Of a DNA stretch of 39,987 nt, positions 30,735 through 39,987 are shown one piece after another. Both the position numbers and the translations under genes were made by a program. Source of the DNA: Pseudomonadota bacterium (GTDB taxonomy: Bacteria; Pseudomonadota; Gammaproteobacteria; Steroidobacterales; GCA-2729495); the NCBI GenBank assembly GCA_963205295.1, contig CAUJIY010000099.1, forward strand, positions 1 to 39,987, written 5' to 3'. The notes below the pieces were generated by a model. That model did not search any database. It had not been told where the DNA came from and was given only the letters and a program-made list of their open reading frames with translations. Numbering within the stretch: position 1 is the first letter of the stretch; each line of letters opens with the position of its first letter.

Positions 30735-31949
30735 TCAGCCGATCAGCTGATTGAGCTGGAAGATCGGCAGCAGGATCGCCAGCACGATCATGAGGACGAT
30801 GACCCCCATCGTCACGATCAGCGCCGGCTCCATCAGCCCCATCAGCGCGGCGATCAGGCCGTCCACCTCCTTCTCCTGGTTGGTCGCGGCGCGGGCGAGC
30901 ATGGCCTCGAGCTCGCCGCTCGCCTCGCCGCTGGAGATGAGATGGATGCAGATCGGCGGGAAGTACCCCCCGGCGGCGAGCGAGCGGCCGATCGGCGCAC
31001 CCTCGCGGATGCGCGCCGCGGCTTCCTGCACGGCGGCGTGCATCGGCACGTTGGTGACGACCTCGGCGGCGATGCGCAGGCCCTCGAGCACCGGCACGCC
31101 GCTGCCGGTGAGGATGCTGAGCGTGCGCGTGAACCGCGCCGTATTGAATCCGCGGGTCAGCCGGCCGAGTACCGGCAGGCGCAGCAGCGTGCGGTGCCAG
31201 GCCAGGCGCGGGCCGGGCCGGCGCAGCAGCCGGCGCGTGGCCCAGGCGGCGACCGCGATGGCGGCAGCCAGTGCCAGGCCCCAGTGACGCAGGAAGTCGC
31301 TGGTGGCGATCAGCACGCTCGTCAGCAGCGGCAGCTCGCGTCCCGTATTGGCGAATACCGAGACGACCTTCGGCACCACGTAGACCAGCATGCCACCGAC
31401 GATCAGCAGCGCCAGCGTGGTCAGCACGACGGGATAGATCATGGCGTTCTGCACCTTGCGGCGCAGGTCTTCCCGGCTCTCGGTGTAGTCGGCGAGCCGT
31501 TCGAGAACCGCATCGAGATGGCCGGACTGCTCGCCGGCGGCCACGGTGGCGCGGTAGAGCTCGGGAAAAGCCTTCGGGAAGTCGCCGAGGCCGTCGGCGA
31601 GCGTGTGGCCTTCCATGACCTTGGAGCGTACGCCGAGCAGGATGCTCTTGATGCGGGCAGCCTCGGTCTGCTCGGCCACGGCGAGCAGGGCCTCCTCGAG
31701 CGGCAGGGCGGACTGCACCAGGGTGGCGAGCTGGCGGGTGACGATCGCGAGATCGGCCGGGCCCATCGAGCGGCGCAGGGTGAACGACTGCTGGCGCGTG
31801 GCCTCCTTTTCGGCCACCTCCGTGACCGTGAGCGGCAACAGGCGCCGTTCGCGCAGGAGCTGGCGCACCTGCCGTGGCGTATCGCCTTCGATGACCCCGC
31901 GGGTCTCGCGACCGCCGGCGTCGACTGCCGTATATTCGAAGGCGCCCAT
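30735..31949 (-). CDS. gspF: type II secretion system inner-membrane protein GspF
   Basis: A 404-residue polytopic platform protein of the type II secretion system. Two T2SSF domains are visible: GPADLAIVTRQLATLVQSALPLEEAL and TARFTRTLSILTGSGVPVLEGLRIA are their matching openings. Membrane segments are at VLTTLALLIVGGMLVYVVP, LALAAAIAVAAWA and ALIVTMGVIVLMIVLAILLP. Length is as expected (about 405). It follows gspE by 27 bp in the minus-strand gspC-D-E-F order. The pseudopilin genes gspG-K do not follow. Confidence 0.95.
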   Translation of the reverse strand: MGAFEYTAVDAGGRETRGVIEGDTPRQVRQLLRERRLLPLTVTEVAEKEATRQQSFTLRRSMGPADLAIVTRQLATLVQSALPLEEALLAVAEQTEAARIKSILLGVRSKVMEGHTLADGLGDFPKAFPELYRATVAAGEQSGHLDAVLERLADYTESREDLRRKVQNAMIYPVVLTTLALLIVGGMLVYVVPKVVSVFANTGRELPLLTSVLIATSDFLRHWGLALAAAIAVAAWATRRLLRRPGPRLAWHRTLLRLPVLGRLTRGFNTARFTRTLSILTGSGVPVLEGLRIAAEVVTNVPMHAAVQEAAARIREGAPIGRSLAAGGYFPPICIHLISSGEASGELEAMLARAATNQEKEVDGLIAALMGLMEPALIVTMGVIVLMIVLAILLPIFQLNQLIG

Positions 31950-31976
31950 CAGCCGGCCGGCACGGCTCGCGCCGCC

Positions 31977-33518
31977 TCAGTTGGCGCGCGTGACACGCAG
32001 CACTTCCTCGAGCGTGGTCACACCGGCGAGTACCTTCTTCAGACCGTCGTCGCGGATGCTCGGGCCGCGCGTGCGTGCGTGGCGCTCCAGTTCGTGCTCA
32101 CCGGAGCCGTCGTGGATCATGGTGCGCAGTTCGTCGTCGATCGTGACCAGTTCGTAGATGCCGGTGCGGCCCTTGTAGCCGGCCCCGCCCGGGACATCGG
32201 CGCGCGGCCGGTACAGCGTCGGTGGCCGGGCCGGATCGATGCCGAGCATCCGGCACTCGTACTCCGCGGCGGTGTAGGCCTCGCGGTGCTCGGGGTCGAG
32301 CACGCGCACCAGGCGCTGTGCCAGCACGCCGACCAGGCTCGAGGACAGCAGGAAGGGCTCGATGCCCATGTCGCGCAGGCGCGTGACGGCGCCGACCGCG
32401 GTGTTGGTGTGCAGGGTGGAGAGCACCAGGTGGCCGGTGAGGCTCGCCTGCACGGCGATTTCCGCGGTTTCGAGATCGCGGATTTCGCCGACCATCACCA
32501 CATCGGGGTCCTGGCGCAGGATTGCGCGCAGGCCGCGGGCGAAGGTCATCTCGACTTTGGTGTTGACCTGCGACTGGCCGATGCCGTCGATGTAGTACTC
32601 GATCGGGTCCTCGACCGTCATGATGTTGCGCGTGTTGTCGTTGATGCGTTCGAGCGCGGCGTACAGCGTGGTGGTCTTGCCGGAGCCGGTCGGTCCGGTC
32701 ACCAGGATGATGCCGTGCGGCTTGTGGATCAGCTCGTCGATGGTGACCTGCGTGGCGCGCTCCATGCCGAGGTGGTCGAGGTCGATGCGCCCGGCATGCT
32801 TGTCGAGCAGGCGCAGCACGACGCGCTCGCCGTGGCCCGAGGGCATGGTGGAGACGCGCACGTCGACGGCACGCCCCGCCACGCGCAGCGAGATGCGCCC
32901 GTCCTGCGGCAGGCGCTTCTCGGCGATGTCGAGCTTCGACATGACCTTGATGCGCGAGACCACCAGTGGCGCCACGGCGCGGCGCGACTGCAGGACCTCG
33001 CGCAGCACGCCATCGATGCGGAAGCGGATGACGAGCCGGTTCTCGTAGGGCTCGATGTGGATGTCCGAGGCGTTTTCCTTGACCGCGGAGGTCAGCACCG
33101 CGTTGATCAGGCGGATGATCGGCGCGTCGTCGTCGCTCTCGAGCAGGTCGGAGGGCTCGGGCAGCTGCTGGGCCACCTGGAAGAGGTCGGTGTCCTCGCC
33201 GAGGCCCTCGACCATCTGCATGGTGGAGTTCGACTCGCGTTCGTAGGTCTCCTGCAGGCGCGCGTCGAATTCCTCGGCTGCGACCACCTCGAGCAGGAGC
33301 GGGACGCCGATGAAGCGCCGTGTCTCGGCGAGCGCAAGCGGCGCAGTGTCGGGGCGGGCGAGCGCACGGGCGCGGCCGTCGACGTAGCCGAGCACCAGCA
33401 CGCCGTGGCGCTTGGCGAAGGCGAAGGGCAGGAGGCGCGCAGTGGTGGCAGCGGGTACCGGTTGCGGCGGCAGCCCGACTGCCAGCTCACCGGGTGCCTG
33501 GGGTGCCGGCGTTGCCAC
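31977..33518 (-). CDS. gspE: type II secretion ATPase GspE lacking the zinc tetracysteine
   Basis: A 513-residue cytoplasmic ATPase powering type II secretion. The Walker [13 protein letters not shown], Asp box ([11 protein letters not shown]), Walker B region [14 protein letters not shown] and His box STLHTNTA are all intact, as is [21 protein letters not shown]. The CxxC-CxxC zinc motif of many GspE proteins is replaced: [13 protein letters not shown] and [17 protein letters not shown] have Asp/His and Asp/Gly at the cysteine positions. The GTG at 33518 is preferred because GGGAG lies eight bases upstream; ATG 33566 is an alternative with no ribosome site. The start overlaps gspD by 32 bp. 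Confidence 0.93.
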   Translation of the reverse strand: MATPAPQAPGELAVGLPPQPVPAATTARLLPFAFAKRHGVLVLGYVDGRARALARPDTAPLALAETRRFIGVPLLLEVVAAEEFDARLQETYERESNSTMQMVEGLGEDTDLFQVAQQLPEPSDLLESDDDAPIIRLINAVLTSAVKENASDIHIEPYENRLVIRFRIDGVLREVLQSRRAVAPLVVSRIKVMSKLDIAEKRLPQDGRISLRVAGRAVDVRVSTMPSGHGERVVLRLLDKHAGRIDLDHLGMERATQVTIDELIHKPHGIILVTGPTGSGKTTTLYAALERINDNTRNIMTVEDPIEYYIDGIGQSQVNTKVEMTFARGLRAILRQDPDVVMVGEIRDLETAEIAVQASLTGHLVLSTLHTNTAVGAVTRLRDMGIEPFLLSSSLVGVLAQRLVRVLDPEHREAYTAAEYECRMLGIDPARPPTLYRPRADVPGGAGYKGRTGIYELVTIDDELRTMIHDGSGEHELERHARTRGPSIRDDGLKKVLAGVTTLEEVLRVTRAN

Positions 33519-35556
33519 TGGCTTCGCTCCCTGGCGCAGCAGCGCCGCTGCCGGTGGCGCCGTCATCGATGCGCAGGCGCCGCAGGTCGAGCGCGGGTGG
33601 TGCCGCCGGGGCGAGCGGCGGCAGCAGCGGGCGCGTCTCGCCTGGCATGAGGCGGACCTTGTCGGGGTTCTGTGCGACCTGCTGGTCGCGCACGTAGTTG
33701 TACTTGGCGTTGGTTTCGAAGGCGGCCTGGGCATCGTCGCGCAGGATGGTCGGCTTGATGAAGACCATCAGGTTGGTCTTCTTCTTGGTGGTGCTGTCGA
33801 CCCGGAACAGCTGGCCGAGCAGCGGGATGCTGCCGAGGATCGGCACGCGCTGCTGGGTCTCGGTGAGGTCGTCCTGGATCAGGCCACCGAGCACCAGCGT
33901 GCCACCGTCCTCGACGATGACCGAGGTGCTGATGGTGCGGTTGGTGGTGACCAGGTCGGAGGCCCCGCGCACGCTGGCGGCGAGGGCCGAGAGCTCCTGC
34001 TCGATCTTGAGCAGCACCGCATCGCCCTCGTTGATCTGCGGGGTGAGCTTCAGTGTCAGGCCGACCTGCTCGCGCTGGATCGTCTGGAAGGGGTTGACCG
34101 CGGTGTTGCCGCCGGTGGCACCGGTGTTGGTGTACTGGCCGGTGACGAACGGCACTTCCTGGCCGACCTTGATCTCGGCTTCCTCGTTGTCCATGGTCAC
34201 CAGTACCGGGGTGCCGACGATATTGGTGGAACCGTCGGAGGCGAGCGCGGTGATCAGCGCCGCGAAACTCAGGCCCGAGTCCGATAACCGTCCGACGCCG
34301 AGGTTGAGGCCCTTGCCGAGTGCGGCGGCGGTGAGGGCCGGGTCGTCGGCCTTGATCGCCCCGGCCAGGCCCACCACACCGCCGCTGCCGGCCACCGGGG
34401 AGTCGAAGCGCGTGATGCCGACGGCGTTGTCGAGATCGGCATCGCCCACCGCCCAGTTGACGCCGAGCTCCGAGGCCTTGTCGGCGGAGACCTCGACGAT
34501 CAGCGATTCCACCAGCACCTGCATGCGCCGGATGTCGATCTTGTCGATCACCGCCATCATCCCCTTCATAACCTTGGGTGGGGCGGTGATGATCAGCGCG
34601 TTGGTCGGCTCGTCGGCCCAGATCGCGATCTCGCCCTTCTCGGTGGGCGGGGCGTTCTGGCCGGCCGCGGCCGGACCGGCCTGTTTCTGGTACTGGCTCT
34701 GCAGCTTGGTGGCGAGATCCTTGGCGTCGGCGTAGCGCAGGTAGCGCACCCGCGTGTCGCCGCCTTCCTGCAGCGGTGTGTCGAGGTGGGCGACCAGCGT
34801 GCGCAACCGCAGCCGCTCGTTCTTGTCGCCGCTGACGAGCACGCTGTTGGTGCGTTCGTCGGCCACCAGCGTGGCGGAACTGGCCGCTGCGCCCTCGGTC
34901 TTGGCACCCTGGCCGAGCGTGGTCACGACACGCACGACCTCGGCCGCCGAGGCGTTCTCGAGGCGGATGACCTCGTAGTCGGAGCTGCTCTCCTGGTCGA
35001 TGCGCTCGATGATGCGCACCAGGCGTTCCACGTTGGCGGCGCGGTCGGAGATGATGAGGATGTTCGACGGCGGATGCGCGGCGAGGTGGCCGTACTGCGG
35101 GATCAGCGGCCGCAGGATCGGCACCAGCTGTGCGGCAGCCACATTGCGCACCGTCAGGATGCGGGTGACGAGGTCGTCGGCGCCGCGTCCGCCGCCGGCG
35201 CTCAGCTCGGCGCCGGGGACCTGTCGCGCATTGGCATCGGGCAGGATCTTCACCAGGTCGCCGGATGGCACGGCGACGAAGCCGTAGACGGAGAGGATCG
35301 ACAGGAACGCCTCGTAGAACGCATCGGCTGTCATCGGTGCCGAGGACAGCATCGTCACCTGCGCCTTGACGCGCGGGTCGAGGATGAAATTGCGGCCCGT
35401 CACTGCGCCGACCGCCTCGATGACCTGGCGGATGTCGGCGTCCTTGTAGTTGGGCGTGATCGTGCCCTGCGGCGGCGGTTGCTGCGCGTAGACCGGCATG
35501 CCCGCCAGGATCGCGGCGAGGAGCAGGACTGCCAGTGCTTGGATGCGGTTAGCCAA
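33487..35556 (-). CDS. gspD: type II secretion system secretin GspD
   Basis: A 689-residue outer-membrane channel subunit. The signal peptide ([24 protein letters not shown]) is followed by the N0 domain ([25 protein letters not shown], positions about 35383-35457), three N1-N3 ring domains (for example [19 protein letters not shown] and [18 protein letters not shown]), and the secretin core ([72 protein letters not shown]). The likely start is TTG at 35556 with GGAG seven bases upstream; no ATG or GTG gives the signal peptide properly. It follows gspC by 32 bp and overlaps gspE. Confidence 0.94.
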   Translation of the reverse strand: MANRIQALAVLLLAAILAGMPVYAQQPPPQGTITPNYKDADIRQVIEAVGAVTGRNFILDPRVKAQVTMLSSAPMTADAFYEAFLSILSVYGFVAVPSGDLVKILPDANARQVPGAELSAGGGRGADDLVTRILTVRNVAAAQLVPILRPLIPQYGHLAAHPPSNILIISDRAANVERLVRIIERIDQESSSDYEVIRLENASAAEVVRVVTTLGQGAKTEGAAASSATLVADERTNSVLVSGDKNERLRLRTLVAHLDTPLQEGGDTRVRYLRYADAKDLATKLQSQYQKQAGPAAAGQNAPPTEKGEIAIWADEPTNALIITAPPKVMKGMMAVIDKIDIRRMQVLVESLIVEVSADKASELGVNWAVGDADLDNAVGITRFDSPVAGSGGVVGLAGAIKADDPALTAAALGKGLNLGVGRLSDSGLSFAALITALASDGSTNIVGTPVLVTMDNEEAEIKVGQEVPFVTGQYTNTGATGGNTAVNPFQTIQREQVGLTLKLTPQINEGDAVLLKIEQELSALAASVRGASDLVTTNRTISTSVIVEDGGTLVLGGLIQDDLTETQQRVPILGSIPLLGQLFRVDSTTKKKTNLMVFIKPTILRDDAQAAFETNAKYNYVRDQQVAQNPDKVRLMPGETRPLLPPLAPAAPPALDLRRLRIDDGATGSGAAAPGSEASGNAGTPGTR

Positions 35557-35588
35557 TCGTGGTCTCCGTGCGGGGCGCTCGCCGTGGC

Positions 35589-36581
35589 TCACTCGCTGGC
35601 CGTACCGGGTGCGGGCGCGGGTCCGGGTGCCGGTGTCGCGCCGGCAGGGGCCGGCCCACCGCTGGCGCTCGCCACCTGCGTGGTGTCGAGCGTGAGTGTC
35701 TGCGGCTGGCCGTTCCGTTCGATCGTCACGGTCACGGAGGTCGTGTCGGCCAGCGAGCGGAACAGTTCCATCGCCTGGGCTGGATTGTTGAGGAGCATGC
35801 CATTGATTTCCGTGACGAGGTCCCCAGGCTGCAGGCCGAGGGCGACGAACTGCTCGCGGTTGCGCCCGGGGTAGATGCGGTAGCCCTTCAGTTCGCCGTT
35901 CGGCATGAATGGCTGCGGGCGGATGATCTCGGTGATGCTGCTGGCGTTCTGCGTCACCACGTCCTGCATCGACGCCGCCTGGCGGCGGGCCAGGGGCTGG
36001 AATGCCGGCCGCGTGGCCACCGGGCCGGCAACGGTGCCGCCCTGGGGCAGCTTCGGCAGCAGCAGCGCCTCGACGATACCGCCGCGGCTGAGCAGGACGC
36101 GGTCGGCCTGTACCTGCTGCAGGACGGCACCGCCCGGCAGGGCGTCCTTGAGGAAGTACACTTTCTCGTTGCCGGAGCCGTCGGCGATGATCGCGTGCGC
36201 GAAGCGCGCGTCGAGCGTCGCCACCACGCCGCGCAGCTGCAGGTTGAGCTGCGTCTCGGGTGCCTGTGCGCCGCCGGTGAGGGCCGGATCGGCATCCGCG
36301 GCACTCGCCTGGCCAAAGAGATGAGCGTCGGCGATGGCGGCATACGCCGCGGCGTCCGCCGCCCCGGGTTGTGCGCGTGCCGTACCACCGTCGAAAGGCG
36401 GCGGGGTCCAGGCGGGGGGCTCGCCCGCGGGAACCAGCAGCCAGAGCAGGCGTGCGGCGTAGTAGCCGATGGCGAGGACCAGCACGAGCGAGAACCAGAA
36501 CGGCAGCACGGCGCTTGCCTGTGCCGCCAGTGCCTGCGGACTGCGAGCATGCCACTGTGCTGTGAGCTGGGACAGGTTCAA
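35589..36581 (-). CDS. gspC: type II secretion system protein GspC with PDZ domain
   Basis: A 330-residue bitopic inner-membrane protein that couples the platform to the secretin. One transmembrane helix (AVLPFWFSLVLVLAIGYYAARLLW), the homology-region core (LQLRGVVATLDARFAHAIIAD, VYFLKDALPGGAVLQQVQADRVLLSRGG) and a C-terminal PDZ domain (GYRIYPGRNREQFVALGLQPGDLVTEINGMLLNN, positions about 35781-35884) are clear. A Pro/Ala tail follows. A TTG at 36581 with GGGGTAA upstream is the most likely start; the open frame extends further but over sequence without family likeness. It is the first gene of gspC-D-E-F, and the promoter could not be assigned in the 241-bp gap to clpS. Confidence 0.9.
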   Translation of the reverse strand: MNLSQLTAQWHARSPQALAAQASAVLPFWFSLVLVLAIGYYAARLLWLLVPAGEPPAWTPPPFDGGTARAQPGAADAAAYAAIADAHLFGQASAADADPALTGGAQAPETQLNLQLRGVVATLDARFAHAIIADGSGNEKVYFLKDALPGGAVLQQVQADRVLLSRGGIVEALLLPKLPQGGTVAGPVATRPAFQPLARRQAASMQDVVTQNASSITEIIRPQPFMPNGELKGYRIYPGRNREQFVALGLQPGDLVTEINGMLLNNPAQAMELFRSLADTTSVTVTIERNGQPQTLTLDTTQVASASGGPAPAGATPAPGPAPAPGTASE

Positions 36582-36822
36582 CGAATTACCCCGCGGCGCA
36601 CCCCGGCGCCGCCGCGCCGACGGCAGGGTTCCGGGTCGAAGCAAGGTAGCATAATCAAGGGCTTGGGGTAAGGGCGCCGGGTGCTGTCTATTGTGTTGCG
36701 GAGCATCGACATGCGGGTGAGACTTAACGCCCGTTTTCAACAGTGGAGACACTGGCGTGCCGCGGGTTTGACGCTAAGATGGGAAGCATCGCCAAGGCCG
36801 CTGTCCCGATTCGGTTTTTTGC

Positions 36823-37158
36823 ATGGCAAATGACGGCAATCAGCCCGGAAACCGCCCGGACGACGGCCGCGGCCTGGCGGTGGAGGAAGCGCGGCCGCGG
36901 CTGAAGAAGCCACCGCTGTTCCGGGTCATCCTGATCAACGACGACTACACGCCGATGGATTTCGTCGTGGACGTGCTGGAGACGATCTTCGCCATGGACC
37001 GGCCGAAGGCCACGCGGGTAATGCTCGAGGTGCACACCAGGGGCAAGGGCGTGTGCGGCGTCTATACCTTCGAGATTGCCGAGACCAAGGTGGCGCAGGT
37101 CACCTCCTACGCCCAGCAGCACCAGCATCCCTTACTGTGCACCCTCGAGGAAACCTGA
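36823..37158 (+). CDS. clpS: ATP-dependent Clp protease adaptor ClpS
   Basis: A 111-residue adaptor that delivers N-degron substrates to ClpAP. A flexible N-terminal extension precedes the core [20 protein letters not shown], with the Asn-Asp-Asp segment lining the N-degron pocket. [19 protein letters not shown] supplies the pocket histidine and the ClpA contact. It has no obvious Shine-Dalgarno (the ATG follows a T-run, GGTTTTTTGC). It sits 7 bp before clpA, the conserved arrangement. Confidence 0.95.
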   Translation: MANDGNQPGNRPDDGRGLAVEEARPRLKKPPLFRVILINDDYTPMDFVVDVLETIFAMDRPKATRVMLEVHTRGKGVCGVYTFEIAETKVAQVTSYAQQHQHPLLCTLEET

Positions 37159-37165
37159 GGCCACC

Positions 37166-39445
<2,280 letters not shown>

Positions 39446-39458
39446 GCGCTCCCCCCAG

Positions 39459-39512
39459 CTGTGGGAGCGGCATCTGCAGGAGCGGGACCTGTGGGAGCGG
39501 CGCCAGCCGCGA
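39459..39512 (+). repeat. REP-like element with tandem 15-bp head units
   Basis: Two 15-bp units, CTGTGGGAGCGGCAT (39459) and CTGCAGGAGCGGGAC (39474), precede a complete 24-bp palindrome at 39489-39512 beginning CTGTGGGAGCGGCGCC. The palindrome abuts the infA stop codon exactly. As RNA from the infA strand, GCGGC and GCCGC pair around TGGC and could protect or end the transcript. Confidence 0.8.
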
Positions 39513-39731
<219 letters not shown>

Positions 39732-39817
39732 TTCACCGTCCGGTATTTGAGGCCGGCGGATTGTGCAAGAAGTGACGGGGGCACGCAAGGGAACGCAGCG
39801 GGAAGGAGGCGGGGGAG

Positions 39818-39844
39818 GGTCGCCTCTGGCAGTTGCTCCCACAG
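39818..39844 (-). repeat. degenerate REP-like element
   Basis: On the minus strand CTGTGGGAGCAACTGCC followed by AGAGGCGACC resembles the palindrome, with a changed central arm. It lies in the infA upstream region. Confidence 0.45.
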
Positions 39845-39883
39845 AAGGTTCCACGGAAGGAAGGAGTTCTGTCACGGGGAGGG

Positions 39884-39907
39884 TCGCGGCTGGCGCCGCT
39901 CCCACAG
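39884..39907 (-). repeat. REP-like palindrome, minus orientation
   Basis: An exact minus-strand copy of the 24-bp element next to infA. It forms an inverted pair with the copy at 39933, with 25 bp between them. Confidence 0.8.
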
Positions 39908-39932
39908 AAGTCCAGATCCGGGAAATCGGGCC

Positions 39933-39956
39933 CTGTGGGAGCGGCGCCAGCCGCGA
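39933..39956 (+). repeat. REP-like palindrome, plus orientation
   Basis: An exact copy of the element at 39489-39512, inverted relative to 39884-39907. A further partial match (CCCCTCCCAC) reaches the window end. 39732-39987 otherwise shows no gene. Confidence 0.8.
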
Positions 39957-39987
39957 TTCCTCCGTCCGGGGCGTGCGCCCCTCCCAC

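Noticed and set aside
36582-36822. Promoters for gspC and clpS
   Set aside because: Several half-matches (TTGAAA, TTGACG, TATGCT, TAAGAT) occur, but none form a -35/-10 pair with acceptable spacing.

Overview
The window is chromosomal DNA from a high-GC Gammaproteobacterium. The evidence is the gene order plsX-fabH behind yceD-rpmF, the clpS-clpA-infA neighbourhood, a canonical gammaproteobacterial LexA with a CTG-N10-CAG operator, a type II secretion gspCDEF block, a PEP-CTERM protein, and dispersed GTGGGAGCGGCGCC-type palindromes of the kind common in Xanthomonadales and Pseudomonas relatives. Genus cannot be fixed from the sequence alone. Nearly all of it is ordinary coding sequence. I see no phage, insertion sequence, CRISPR array, tRNA or rRNA.

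Layout. 1-7.4 kb: the end of kdsB overlapping a low-molecular-weight phosphotyrosine phosphatase gene, then a lipoprotein PQQ-type sugar dehydrogenase, an exported thioredoxin-fold protein, a minus-strand PEP-CTERM protein with its own promoter and UUCG-loop terminator, an overlapping DUF1800/DUF1501 pair, and a beta-class glutathione transferase. 7.5-17.6 kb: a long minus-strand block read as rne, an exported SDR, a NodT-type outer-membrane factor, an EmrA-like adaptor, an EmrB-like MFS pump, and ovoA (ovothiol biosynthesis). rne carries a frameshift inside an abnormal G-run region, and a 12 x 9-bp tandem repeat. 18-23.5 kb: rluC, yceF (minus), then yceD-rpmF-plsX-fabH and an L,D-transpeptidase. 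The transpeptidase converges on a small alanine-zipper lipoprotein ending in lysine, which is a plausible enzyme-substrate pair. 24.3-30.3 kb: an SOS mutagenesis cassette lexA-imuA-imuB-dnaE2 behind two adjacent LexA boxes. 30.3-36.6 kb: a small acidic protein of unknown function and the gspC-D-E-F operon (minus). 36.8-40 kb: clpS-clpA, then infA (minus) embedded in palindromic repeats.

How they work together. The lexA cassette is a self-contained DNA-damage-induced translesion synthesis system. The outer-membrane factor, adaptor and MFS genes overlap each other and make a complete tripartite efflux system, with ovoA 55 bp downstream on the same strand. yceD-rpmF-plsX-fabH links ribosome and phospholipid/fatty-acid synthesis. 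clpS-clpA forms the N-degron adaptor and unfoldase.

No wholly new system could be demonstrated. The points most worth a second look are the efflux-ovoA linkage, loss of the tetracysteine zinc site in GspE, the transpeptidase/lipoprotein pair with a Cys-Cys motif, the near-leaderless yceD promoter, the roughly 350-nt rne leader, and the repeat elements abutting stop codons.
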